From Dactylosporangium sp. AC04546 (GTDB taxonomy: Bacteria > Actinomycetota > Actinomycetes > Mycobacteriales > Micromonosporaceae): 64,000 nucleotides of DNA. Within the stretch, counting starts at the first letter, position 1. Each line of letters begins with the position of its first letter. The DNA lies in assembly GCF_022095675.1 (NCBI RefSeq), contig NZ_JAHYSG010000005.1:62001-126000 (forward strand), in the 5' to 3' direction. Below the pieces are notes generated by a model, which worked only from the letters and a program-made list of their open reading frames with translations, ran no database searches and was not told where the DNA came from. Below, one piece after another: positions 46,488-54,964 of this stretch. Made by a program: the position numbers and the translations under genes.

Positions 46488-46982
46488 CTACCGCGGTATT
46501 CGTGACGACTGGTACCGGTCCTGTGCTGCGGTGAGTTCCGCTTCGGCTTCGGTACGGTCTCTCCAGCCTCGCACGTTGGTGTATTTACCAGGTTCCAGAT
46601 CCTTGTAGATCTCGAAGAAGTGGCCGATCTCGCGCAACAGGTACTTGTGCAGGTCGCCGAGGTCACCGATCGCCTGCCAACGGGGGTCGCCAGCCGGCAC
46701 GCACAGCAGCTTCGCGTCCGGGCCGCGCTCGTCATGCATCCAGAACACCCCGATCGGCCGCACCCGGACGCCGCAGCCGGGGAAGGTGGGCTCGTCCAGC
46801 AGTACCATCGCGTCGATCGGGTCGCCATCCTCGGCGAGCGTCTCGGGAACGTAGCCGTAGTCGGCCGGGTAGGCGGTGGCGGTGAACAGCGTGCGGTCGA
46901 GCCGGAGCCGCCCCAACCTGTGATCCATCTCGTACTTGTTGCGCGACCCGGCCGGGATCTCCACAACCATGTCGACGTCCAT
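46488..46982 (-). CDS. ppa: Inorganic pyrophosphatase (family I)
   Basis: 164 residues; GGAGGTG lies 5 bases before the ATG. Family I soluble pyrophosphatase: DMVVEIPAGSRNKYEMDH, YPADYGYVPETLAEDGDPIDAMVLLDEPTFPGC (metal-binding D-x-DPxD set) and DLHKYLLREIGHFFEIYKDLEPGKY. It hydrolyses PPi in the cytoplasm and pulls biosynthetic reactions forward. Length and active-site residues are normal. Confidence 0.95.
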   Translation of the reverse strand: MDVDMVVEIPAGSRNKYEMDHRLGRLRLDRTLFTATAYPADYGYVPETLAEDGDPIDAMVLLDEPTFPGCGVRVRPIGVFWMHDERGPDAKLLCVPAGDPRWQAIGDLGDLHKYLLREIGHFFEIYKDLEPGKYTNVRGWRDRTEAEAELTAAQDRYQSSRIPR

Positions 46983-47235
46983 GGGGACACCTCCACTCGG
47001 CCCAAACGGACGAACGCGCGGTGACCGGGAGCCCGGCCGGCCTCCACTGACACCGTTCGGCCGTCGCCCCTGGCGCCAGACGGCCTGCGCTGCTGAGTTC
47101 CAGTCTTGCCACCCGTCCTGCGGTTCGGTTCGTTCCACGACCAAGTCACCCTCGGGAGGTCGCGTCCGGGGTGGCAGCTGAGGTGATCGAGCGCTCACGG
47201 GTCACGTCGGTCGACCCGGGCGACGCGCCGAGCGT

Positions 47236-48033
47236 TCAGAGGCCGTAGCGGGCGAGCACGTCCCGCTTGCGGGGCAGGAGGAATCGGCGGGTCATCCGGC
47301 CGGTGGTGAGCCACGCGATCGCGTCGCCGTTCCCGGTGCTCGCCAGCACCCGATCGACCAGGTACGGCGCGACGTCGTCGACGTGGTCGCACAGGATGTT
47401 CAGCAGCTTGCGCTGCTTCGCCACCTGCTGCGGTGCGGCGGCGGCCTCGCGCAGCCACCCCTCGGTGATGAGGATGCCGGGCCGGATCTGGCCGATCCGC
47501 ACCGTGGTACCGGCGACCTCCTTGGCCAGTGCCTGCGTGAAGGAGTCCAGACCGCGCTTGGTGGCCGAGTAGACGCCCATGCCGGGGCGGATCCGACCGT
47601 CGCTGCCGCCGCCGAGCACGTTGAAGACCTGACCACCGCCGGCGGCGAGCATGCCCCGGACGGCGACCTGCGACCCGTACACGGTGCCGAGCATGTTCGT
47701 GGTGACCATGGTCCGGACGTCGTCCGGCGTGGTCGTGACGATCGGCCGGGTGGTGTTGGCGACACCGGCGTTGTTGATCCACAGGTCGACACCGCCCAGT
47801 ACGTCGACCGCGGTGCTCCACGCCTGTTCGACCTGCGCGGCGTCGGTGACGTCCACGACGAGCCCGTGGACGGCGGCCGCCGCGGCGGCCCGCGGACGCA
47901 GCCGCGCGACGGCGTCGTCCACGGCCGTCCGCGTACGCCCCGAGACGGCGACGCAGTGGCCGCGCGCCAGCAGCTCGCGGGCGAGTGCGAAGCCGATTCC
48001 CCTGGTGCTGCCGGTGATGACTGCCTTGCGCAT
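47236..48033 (-). CDS. Short-chain dehydrogenase/reductase
   Basis: 265 residues; GGAG precedes the ATG by 6 bases. Rossmann motif TGSTRGIGFALA, NNAGVANT, catalytic Ser in NVLGGGSDG region and YSATKRG. The C-terminal part has GRMTRRFLLPRKRDVLARYGL rather than the usual quinone-oxidase-like tail. Reduces or oxidises an unknown small substrate with NAD(P). Stands alone; the neighbouring upstream material is a CoA-transferase remnant. Confidence 0.88.
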   Translation of the reverse strand: MRKAVITGSTRGIGFALARELLARGHCVAVSGRTRTAVDDAVARLRPRAAAAAAVHGLVVDVTDAAQVEQAWSTAVDVLGGVDLWINNAGVANTTRPIVTTTPDDVRTMVTTNMLGTVYGSQVAVRGMLAAGGGQVFNVLGGGSDGRIRPGMGVYSATKRGLDSFTQALAKEVAGTTVRIGQIRPGILITEGWLREAAAAPQQVAKQRKLLNILCDHVDDVAPYLVDRVLASTGNGDAIAWLTTGRMTRRFLLPRKRDVLARYGL

Positions 48034-48068
48034 GACCTCTCCTGCAGACGGAGTTGAAGGACGGGGTG

Positions 48069-48380
48069 TCAGTCGCCGGCCGAACGGGCGAGCGCGTCGG
48101 CCGGCGGTGCCACGTCGGCGTATTTGGCTTCGACGTCGACGAGGTTGGCCTCACGCGGCGCGGGATCGCGGGTCGACCAGCACGGCGCGGGCCGGGTGCC
48201 CAGCCCAGCCGACAGGTGAACCCGGCGCCGGGGTAGTCGGCGCCGAGCGCACCGCCCGCGGCCCGGGACCTCCAGCTTGATCACCTCGGCCCCGAAACCT
48301 CCGAGCAACTGGCCACCGCATGGACCGGCGGTCAGCGTGTCGGTCTCCACGACCCTGATGTCGGACGGCGCCCCGTTCAT
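48069..48380 (-). pseudogene. Remnant of a CaiB/BaiF family CoA transferase
   Basis: The first 43 codons (IRVVETDTLTAGPCGGQLLG then FGAEVIKLEVPGRG) match the start of family III CoA transferases. The frame then runs into Arg-rich sequence, with traces of two further frames before a short unrelated end (EANLVDVEAKYADVAPPADA). A full family member has about 400 residues, so this is a broken leftover. Confidence 0.65.
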
Positions 48381-48509
48381 TCGACGAATCGTAAGCTCGG
48401 ATACGCCGTTTCGCTAGAGGGAACGGAGCGGCGCAGCAGCCGACAGTCGGTCCATGCCCACCCGCACCGGCAACCGGGCCGTGGCTCGTAAAGAGACCGT
48501 CCGCGCCGA

Positions 48510-49511
48510 TCAGCCGCGGGCTCGGGGCAGGCAGCACTTCTTGTACTTGTTGCCCGAACCGCACCAGCACGGCTCGTTGCGTGCCGGCGGCCATTGGATC
48601 TGTCCAGTCTGCCCGGCCAGCTGTTCCGTATACCCCGCATGGACTTGGAGGTCGGCCGGGTCTCCACCGCGCGACGCGGAGTAGTCGGCCAAGCCGTCGA
48701 TCGAGCCGGTGAGCAGGGTCAGCCCGGAACGGCCAGCGTCGGCGAGCCGTACCAGTTCCCGCTCGAGCCGGGCCCGGTGCTCATCCCAGTCCTGCCCGTA
48801 CTTGTCGGACAGCGTCGGCCACTGCGGCAGCAGGCGATCGAATGCAGCTCGCGGCCAGAAGACCAGAGCGGTGGGCTCGGCGGCCGCCTCCTCGGCCCTG
48901 CCGGCCAGCTCGCTCTCCAAGCGGTCCGCCAGCTTGTCGTTCTGATCGTGCGGCAGGCCCAGCTCGTGCCGGACCCGGTGTCGCTGTTGCAGCAGGAAGA
49001 AGAGGGCACCGGACGCCTCCGCGGCGGACGGCTCCGCGGGCATGGCGCGCTCGGCGAGGAGGGACTCGACGGCGTCGCTCAGCCACTGCTCGGCCAAGTC
49101 GGCGCGGCGACCCGCGTCCAGCGCCGCGCTGAGGTAGGCGGCGGCGTCCGGCTGCTTGGTGAGCAGCGGCCGCAGGGCGGTGAGTTCGCCCATCGCCTCC
49201 TCATCGCGGCCGCCGAGGCGCAACAGGATCCGCGCGCGGAGAGCTCGGGCGAATCCGGCCCGGCTGTCGTCGTCCGTCCCGTACGCCGTGACAGCGCGAT
49301 CGGCATACCGTAGCGCGGCGTCCAGCTTCCCCCGGCTCTCGGCAATCTCCGCGGCCAGAGTCAGTGCGTAACCGGCATCGTCCGGGTCGGCCAGCCGGCC
49401 CTGGTCGACCGCTCCGGCCAGTTCGGCGGCAACGCCGAGCGGGTTGGCCGCGCCGAGCGCGGATCGGTGGAGGTCGGCGAGCTCAGCAGTGGTGAGAACG
49501 TCCATTGGCAC
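48510..49511 (-). CDS. TPR-like protein with C-terminal SEC-C zinc motif
   Basis: 333 residues from GTG 49511; TAGCGT six bases upstream fits a leaderless mRNA, whereas the ATG at 49505 has no ribosome site. Helical repeats (AAEIAESRGKLDAALRYADRAV, ALRARILLRLGGRDEEAMGEL) fill the first 150 residues. An uncharacterised middle domain follows, and the end has NEPCWCGSGNKYKKCC, the SEC-C zinc-binding motif. Such proteins are thought to act with translation or protein handling; the precise role is unknown. Confidence 0.83.
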   Translation of the reverse strand: MPMDVLTTAELADLHRSALGAANPLGVAAELAGAVDQGRLADPDDAGYALTLAAEIAESRGKLDAALRYADRAVTAYGTDDDSRAGFARALRARILLRLGGRDEEAMGELTALRPLLTKQPDAAAYLSAALDAGRRADLAEQWLSDAVESLLAERAMPAEPSAAEASGALFFLLQQRHRVRHELGLPHDQNDKLADRLESELAGRAEEAAAEPTALVFWPRAAFDRLLPQWPTLSDKYGQDWDEHRARLERELVRLADAGRSGLTLLTGSIDGLADYSASRGGDPADLQVHAGYTEQLAGQTGQIQWPPARNEPCWCGSGNKYKKCCLPRARG

Positions 49512-49694
49512 GATTTCACGCTACTGCGGGGCGCAGGCTGCAACCGCTGCTCGTGCTGTTACGCCCATCTCACTGAAGCCCCCGGCCCGCCCGGGTCGCG
49601 ATCGTGGTCACCGGTTCGACGACGGGGTGGGCCACTTGGTCCAGCCAAGCCGGGGCAGGATTCCCGAGGACCTGCTGGAGAGGGCGCTCGCCGA

Positions 49695-50004
49695 TCAGCC
49701 GGCGGTCGCGTCCGTCTTCCATTCCGACCGGGAGTCCTTCAAGGTGGAGACGTCGGAGGTGCTGCGGGCCGACGAGATGATGGCCCGCACGTTCTCGTCG
49801 ATGACGCCCTGGTCGACGAGGGCCGCGCAGAGGGCGCCGGTGGCGCCGGCGTGGGCTGATGATGCTGATGTCGGCGGGTTGGCCGTTGTCGCCCCGGCTG
49901 CGGTCCCGGAATACCGTCACCTGGTCGTGGTGGGCGGCGAACGTGTGCAGTTCGGCGGTCGCGGCGCCGGCAGTGTTGAGGAGCGGTATCTGGTCGACGG
50001 TCAT
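49695..50004 (-). pseudogene. Small gene split by a one-base frameshift
   Basis: AAGGAGACCACC precedes ATG 50004. The first 50 codons (MTVDQIPLLNTAGAATAELH, TVFRDRSRGDNGQPADISII) have normal codon use. At the GGG run 49853-49855 the frame is lost. Removing one base continues HAGATGALCAALVDQGVIDE, NVRAIISSARSTSDVSTL and stops at 49695, about 102 residues in all. Family not recognised. Either an indel (real or sequencing) or recoding. Confidence 0.6.
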
Positions 50005-50264
50005 GGTGGTCTCCTTTCAGATGGGCGGATGTCGACGATGTCCCCGGCCCGGCAGCCCCCGGAAGGTTCACGCACGTCGTGAAGCCAGGTCATTGGGGTG
50101 TGCCAGGGAGCGCGCCGGTCTCGTGGAGAGCCTCGGCGGCTGTGGTGAGGCGTCGGCACCTGAGGTTGAGGTGGTGCCACAGGCCGGAGCCGTGGCATGC
50201 TGCTGTGAGCGAGGCCCCTTCCGGATTCGGACGCGCCCGACCACCCGGATGAAGGAGCATGCGT

Positions 50265-50882
50265 ATGTCCTCGCCTGATGTTCAGCACCGGTCCCTCCTG
50301 ATGGGTCCGCCCCCGCACACCGAGGACCCGTATACGCGGATGACAAGTCCGCGCGGGATTCCCGTGGATCAGCTGGTTTCGGTGTTGCAGAAGGAGATAC
50401 GCCGCAGCAATGTGGACAACGCGGTCCTGGCGGCGTATGAGATGCACAGCACCTCGCCGGAGGTCGCCGGGCACCTGTGGCGGCGGCTGCGGTTGATCGC
50501 CGTGGAGGACGTTGGCATGGGTGCGCCCCTCGCGCCGGTGTTGCTGCGGGAGCTGCAGGACGACTACGACGCCAGTGGTGGGACCGATTGGATGCAGGTC
50601 GTGCACGCGGTGCGCTACCTGGCCCTGGCGGCGAAGGACCGCACCAGCTCTGAGCACGCTGACTACGTGCGCATGATGGTCGAGGCCGGGAAGCTGGTGC
50701 TCGTTGTCCCAGACTATGCGTTGTGTGTGCACACACGCGCTGGTCAGGAGATGGGGCGTGGGTTGCTGCAGTGGTGGGAGAACGGCGCTCAGGTGCGCGA
50801 CGAGTTGCCAAGCGCCGATCACACCTACCGGGATGCGCTGATCTCGTTGTGTAGGCAGGCCGACACCGATCCCCGGCCCTGA
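50265..50882 (+). CDS. Stand-alone protein resembling the RarA/MgsA C-terminal domain
   Basis: 205 residues from ATG 50265; GAAGGAG lies 7 bases upstream, whereas it touches the earlier ATG 50259. The pattern LVSVLQKEIRRSNVDNAVLAAYEM, WRRLRLIAVEDVGMGAPLAPVLLREL and HAVRYLALAAKDRTSSEHADY resembles the C-terminal tetramerisation/replication-linked domain of RarA-like AAA proteins, without any ATPase part. No P-loop. Role unknown; a recombination or replication link is inference from similarity only. Confidence 0.7.
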   Translation: MSSPDVQHRSLLMGPPPHTEDPYTRMTSPRGIPVDQLVSVLQKEIRRSNVDNAVLAAYEMHSTSPEVAGHLWRRLRLIAVEDVGMGAPLAPVLLRELQDDYDASGGTDWMQVVHAVRYLALAAKDRTSSEHADYVRMMVEAGKLVLVVPDYALCVHTRAGQEMGRGLLQWWENGAQVRDELPSADHTYRDALISLCRQADTDPRP

Positions 50883-50976
50883 CGCCCATCTTGCGCTTCC
50901 GGGACCATGTAGCACGAAGCGCGGTCGTCGGCGATGAACTGGACCCGGACACGCTTGAACGTGAGGACTTCGCCCA

Positions 50977-51189
50977 AACAAACCGGCGTACGACGCGGCC
51001 GCCGCGGCCGCGCTGCTCGACCGGGCCGGCTGGACGGCCGCCGGTGGCGGCGCCCGGGCCAAGGACGGCAAGCCGCTCGAGGTCGAGGCGGTCGCGGTGG
51101 CTCCGCGGGAGTTCGGCCACAGGAGTCTCGCCGGCCGCACGTGGCAGCGGGCCGCGGTCCTGCGACCGGGTATGCCCTCATCGCGCTGA
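50977..51189 (+). pseudogene. Fragment of a peptide ABC transporter substrate-binding protein
   Basis: In one frame it reads NKPAYDAAAAAALLDRAGWT then AKDGKPLEVEAVAVAPREFG, the pattern of SBP family 5 proteins (YDPxxAxxLLDxAGW, KDGKPL). It has neither start nor end of a real protein and stops at 51187. Remnant. Confidence 0.65.
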
Positions 51190-51559
51190 CGTCGGCCGAC
51201 GGCGGTGTCGGCCGGTCGGCCCTCGCCGCCGCCCTGGGCGGCCTGCTCGCTCTTGCAGCGCCCGGGCCAGTGCTCGCCGTCGACTTGAGCGGCCGCCCGA
51301 GGAGCGGCCTGAACGACCGTACCGCGATGAGTCCCAGGCGAACCGGGGGAGGATGGTGGCCGTGCGGTGGCCCGGTGCTGGATCGCCTCGATGGCCGCGA
51401 GTTCGCAGTCTCGGTCGACGGCATGAGGGCACCGGGACCGCCGCCGCCCTGCCGTTGCCGAGAGTGTTTCCGCAACCGTGTGGTACGCCCTGCATGCGGC
51501 GTGGGACACCGCACACCGGCACCTTGCCGGTTCGCCAGCTGCCGATCTCCGCAAGGGCT
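51166..51559 (+). pseudogene. Decayed MinD/ParA-like ATPase fragment
   Basis: Starts GYALIALTSADGGVGRSALA followed by AALGGLLALAAPGPVLAVDL, a deviant Walker A P-loop with its following strand. The frame then degrades; near 51480-51560 another frame gives TVWYALHAAWDTAHRHLAGS, apparently the same protein. Several indels and a large loss make it a pseudogene. Confidence 0.55.
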
Positions 51560-51574
51560 GAGGGCCGGTTGTGG

Positions 51575-52243
51575 CTATGCGTCGTCGCGGGGTGAGCCCC
51601 GATGTCCGGAGGTCCCGGGTGGTTCGGGTGCGTTGAGACGGTAGTGCACGCCGAGCATGCGGATCACGAAACAGACAGTCGCGGCCCCAAGTGCGGCCGG
51701 CAGGCTGTAGACGCCCGCCCGGACGGCGGCGACGGTGATCGCGGCGCCGACGAGGGCTGGTATGGCGTAGAGGTCGCTGTGCAGGACTGACGGGATCCGC
51801 TGGACGAGGGTGTCGCGGATTGTGCCCCCGCCCACCCCGGTGACCATCCCCAGCAGGACTGCGGGCCCGATCCCTAGCCCGAAGGCTAGCGCCTTGCTCG
51901 CGCCGATGACCGCGAACACGCTCAAGCCGATCGCGTCGAGCACCATGATCGGTGTTTCCAGCCGATGCAGTCGCCTGCTGAGGGCGAACGCGATCAGCCC
52001 GCCGGCGGCGGCGAGGGCGAAGTAGCGCCAGTCGCGGAAGGTGGCGGGTGGTATCGAGCCGATGAGGACGTCGCGGATGACGCCGCCACCCAGTGCGGTG
52101 ATCATGCCGAGGGCGACGACACCGACCACGTCGAGCCGTGCGGTGCGTACCGCCGTCAGCGCTCCGTTGAGCCCGAAGGCGAAGGTGCCGGCCAGGTCCA
52201 GGGCGAGCAACACCGGCGGTTCAACAGTCACACCGGCCCGCAT
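51575..52243 (-). CDS. TRIC/UPF0126 family membrane channel
   Basis: 222 residues from ATG 52243 (GTG 52231 is an alternative). Two UPF0126 repeats are visible: LDLAGTFAFGLNGALTAV...GMITALGGGVIRDVLIG and LDAIGLSVFAVIGASKAL...GMVTGVGGGTIRDTLVQ. Each has three helices and a Gly-rich pore motif, plus a seventh C-terminal helix. Bacterial TRIC channels are trimeric cation channels. The Arg-rich tail is short. Divergent from the amidohydrolase gene. Confidence 0.9.
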   Translation of the reverse strand: MRAGVTVEPPVLLALDLAGTFAFGLNGALTAVRTARLDVVGVVALGMITALGGGVIRDVLIGSIPPATFRDWRYFALAAAGGLIAFALSRRLHRLETPIMVLDAIGLSVFAVIGASKALAFGLGIGPAVLLGMVTGVGGGTIRDTLVQRIPSVLHSDLYAIPALVGAAITVAAVRAGVYSLPAALGAATVCFVIRMLGVHYRLNAPEPPGTSGHRGSPRDDA

Positions 52244-52296
52244 ACCCAGAGAGCAGGCGGGAAGTGCCCTACGGTTGCGCAAACCCTGGAGAGACC

Positions 52297-53544
52297 ATGA
52301 CCGCCAACACCTCGACCGGAATTGTCGTCGTGACCGAGCGCTGCTGGGACGGGCTGGCCGAAACACCGTCCGGCCACACTGAGGTCGTTGTTCGCGGTGG
52401 GCGCATTGTCGAGGTCGGCGACCGGGTCCAGCGTGGCACGGGGCAGGTGGTCGAGCTTGGCGACCGCATGTTGCTGCCCGGCTTCATAGACTGCCACATC
52501 CATACCACGGTGGATCCGTCCGCCTTGCTCACCGCGTTCGTGGCCGACCCGGCCACGGTCATCGCCGTGCGGGCTCTGCCGGTACTGCGGGGTCTGCTCG
52601 ACCGCGGGTTCACCACGGTGCGTGACCTGGCCACCTTCGCTGTCGAACCGATCACGATCTACCTGCGCGACGCCCTCGCCCGCGGCCTGGTCACCGGGCC
52701 GCGCATGCTCGTCGCCCCGCACCTGATCTCGGCCCGCGGCGCCCACGGAGACATCTCCACCGATCTCGCACCCGAATACGGCCGCGAGATCGGCGTACTC
52801 GCCGACGGGCCGGACGCCGTCACCCGCGCCGTGCGCGAGGAGATCCGGGCCGGCGCGGACTGGATCAAGTTCGGTGCCACCGGCGGGTTCGGCACACCCA
52901 CCGACGACCCCGGGCAGACCACCTACACCCAGCAGGAGATGAACGCCCTGGTGGCCACCGCCGCCGACCTGGGCGTGCCGTGCACCCCGCACGCCTACGG
53001 CGACGACGGCGTCGCCCGCGCCGTACGGGCCGGGGCGCGCTCCATCGAGCACGGCAACCTCGCCTCCGCCGAGACCCTGTCGCTGATGCAGCGTCGCGGC
53101 GTGTTCCTCGTCCCCACCCAGTTCATGGTCCTTGACGCACTGGACCACCTCGGCGACGACGAGTACTGGCAGGGCAAAGACCCCGCCGAGCGGGAAAAGT
53201 TCCACCGCTATGCCGACCAGCTTCGTGACAGTGCCCGCAACGTCGCCGCCAGCGACGTGCGCATCGCCTTCGGCGCCGACGCTGGCATGTTCCCGCACGA
53301 CCAGAACTGGAAAGAGTTCCCCGCCATGGTGCATTCCGGCATCACCCCACTGCGGGCGCTGCGTGCCGCCACCAGCACCGCCGCCGACCTCCTGCAGCGG
53401 CCCGACCTCGGCCGGATCCAGCCTGGCGCTACCGCAGACCTGATCGCCTTACCCGGCAACCCCTTCAACGACATCGACGCCACCGGCAGTGTCGACTTTG
53501 TCATGCACGACGGCGTAGTACACCGCCCAGTCGCCACGTCATGA
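52297..53544 (+). CDS. Metal-dependent amidohydrolase
   Basis: 415 residues; GGAGAG lies 5 bases before the ATG. Amidohydrolase-superfamily barrel: LLPGFIDCHIHTT metal motif, RGFTTVRDLAT, ADWIKFGATGG (probable carboxy-Lys), VPCTPHAYGDD, ARSIEHGNL and IAFGADAGMFPHDQN (final Asp). It ends with the composite beta-sandwich GRIQPGATADLIALPGNP. Similar proteins act as prolidase- or imidazolonepropionase-type hydrolases; the actual substrate is not clear. Confidence 0.9.
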   Translation: MTANTSTGIVVVTERCWDGLAETPSGHTEVVVRGGRIVEVGDRVQRGTGQVVELGDRMLLPGFIDCHIHTTVDPSALLTAFVADPATVIAVRALPVLRGLLDRGFTTVRDLATFAVEPITIYLRDALARGLVTGPRMLVAPHLISARGAHGDISTDLAPEYGREIGVLADGPDAVTRAVREEIRAGADWIKFGATGGFGTPTDDPGQTTYTQQEMNALVATAADLGVPCTPHAYGDDGVARAVRAGARSIEHGNLASAETLSLMQRRGVFLVPTQFMVLDALDHLGDDEYWQGKDPAEREKFHRYADQLRDSARNVAASDVRIAFGADAGMFPHDQNWKEFPAMVHSGITPLRALRAATSTAADLLQRPDLGRIQPGATADLIALPGNPFNDIDATGSVDFVMHDGVVHRPVATS

Positions 53545-53935
53545 GGGTGAACCCCTGCGGCAGGATGGCCCGCAAAGCGTTCGAGGGGATCGGGCTGTGG
53601 CTGCCCGCCGACCAGTTGCGGATGGTCGAAGTAAACCACTGGCATTCACTCGGCGGTGTGGCCGCCGACATCGGCTCTGGACAGGCCCGGGGTGAGGGGC
53701 GGCATGCCGTTGTGAACGCGCGTACATTACTGAGTGGCGGAGGCCCTACGCCGCGCATACGGGCGGCGCCAAAGGAGTTGGATAGGAAAGGGTCCGCGAC
53801 TGTTGACGGGCCTCACTTGACGGCCTGATACTGACGCCCGACCGAATGTACGCGCGTTCAGCCACGACACGACGGGACGCGCGCTCGCCGCGTCTGCCAG
53901 GGCGGCGGTTGACGAGCCGAATCGGAAGGTGGGCG
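53545..53935. other. Regulatory stretch between amidohydrolase and second lacI
   Basis: Holds two LacI-type operators (53713 and 53847). A 95-codon frame from an ATG at 53541 that overlaps the previous stop is open to 53828, but it has no ribosome site and no recognisable protein pattern, so it is not called as a gene. Confidence 0.5.
53713..53860. promoter_or_regulatory. Pair of inverted LacI-type operators
   Basis: TGAACGCGCGTACA at 53713-53726 and its inverse TGTACGCGCGTTCA at 53847-53860, both around the core ACGCGCGT. They are the same 14-bp site in opposite orientation, 134 bases apart start to start, suitable for DNA looping by the LacI protein encoded just downstream. Confidence 0.75.
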
Positions 53936-54964
53936 ATGGCCACGAGCGAAGAGGTGGCACGCCTCGCGGGAGTCTCGCGGGCGACGGTTTCGCGCGTCCT
54001 CTCGGGCACGGCGAAGGTCAGGGACACCACCCGAATCCGCGTGGAAGCTGCTGCAGCAAGCCTTGGGTACCAGCCGGACGTGGCGGCGCAGAGCCTGTCG
54101 GGCGCCCGCTCGAAGGTGATCGCTCTGGGGTTCTTCGCCAACGACATGTGGACGTTGTCCGAGCTGGCCCGGCCGCAGTACCACTTCTACCTCAACCTCC
54201 TGCACCACATTGAGGCGGCCACCGCCGAAGCCGGCTACGACCTGCTTGTGCCCTCGCGCCCGACCAGTGCGGCCAGCGACAGCTACGTCCGGCTGCTGCG
54301 CTCCCGACGGGTGGCCGGCACCATCATGGTCGCCTGCCCGCCGGGCGACGTACGGATCCAGGCATTGGTCGAGTCCCGGCTGCCGACGGTCTTCGTCGAC
54401 GCGGTCGGCACAGGGCTGCGCGCCACCTGGGTGGCATCGGACAATGCCGACGGGGCCCGACAGATTACCGAACACCTGCTGGGGCTGGGCCACCGCCGGA
54501 TCGCCCGGATCACCGGCGCCGAGACTGACCCGGCCGGCCGCGATCGGCTGGCCGGGATCCGCGCGGCGCTCGCGGCGGCCGGCGTCCCCGAGGACCCAGG
54601 TCTCGCCCGCAAGTCGGACTGGTCCACCGAGGGCGCCTATCGCGCCGCAGTCGACCTGTTGGAGACCCGGCGCGACTTCACGGCGGTGGTCGCCGAGAGC
54701 GACATGATGGCGATCGGCATCCTGCGCGCGTTGAACGAGCACGGTCTGCGGGTGCCCGATGACGTTTCGGTCACCGGGTTCGACGGCATCGACCTTTCCG
54801 CGTTCATCCTGCCGCCGCTGACCACCGTGCGGCAGGACACCCAGGCGATGGGCTCTGCGGCTGTCAAGGCGCTGCTGGGCATCATCCAGGGCGCGACGCC
54901 GCCGCCGATCGTGCTGCCCACCGAGGTCGTCGTCCGCCTTTCGACCGCCGCCCCGCGCCCATGA
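53936..54964 (+). CDS. LacI-family repressor coupled to GH36
   Basis: 342 residues from ATG 53936, with GGAAGGTGGG immediately upstream. HTH TSEEVARLAGVSRATVSRVLSG and hinge YQPDVAAQSLSG are at 3-60; the sugar-binding domain has GLGHRRIARITG, VVAESDMMAIGILRAL and VTGFDGIDLSAFILPPLTTVRQ. Stop overlaps the GH36 start (ATGA), so it is co-translated with an alpha-galactosidase and likely responds to an alpha-galactoside. The two operators upstream suit autorepression. Confidence 0.94.
   Translation: MATSEEVARLAGVSRATVSRVLSGTAKVRDTTRIRVEAAAASLGYQPDVAAQSLSGARSKVIALGFFANDMWTLSELARPQYHFYLNLLHHIEAATAEAGYDLLVPSRPTSAASDSYVRLLRSRRVAGTIMVACPPGDVRIQALVESRLPTVFVDAVGTGLRATWVASDNADGARQITEHLLGLGHRRIARITGAETDPAGRDRLAGIRAALAAAGVPEDPGLARKSDWSTEGAYRAAVDLLETRRDFTAVVAESDMMAIGILRALNEHGLRVPDDVSVTGFDGIDLSAFILPPLTTVRQDTQAMGSAAVKALLGIIQGATPPPIVLPTEVVVRLSTAAPRP

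Noticed and set aside
53541..53828. 95-codon frame overlapping the amidohydrolase stop
   Set aside because: No ribosome site or known pattern, and it runs across a LacI operator.
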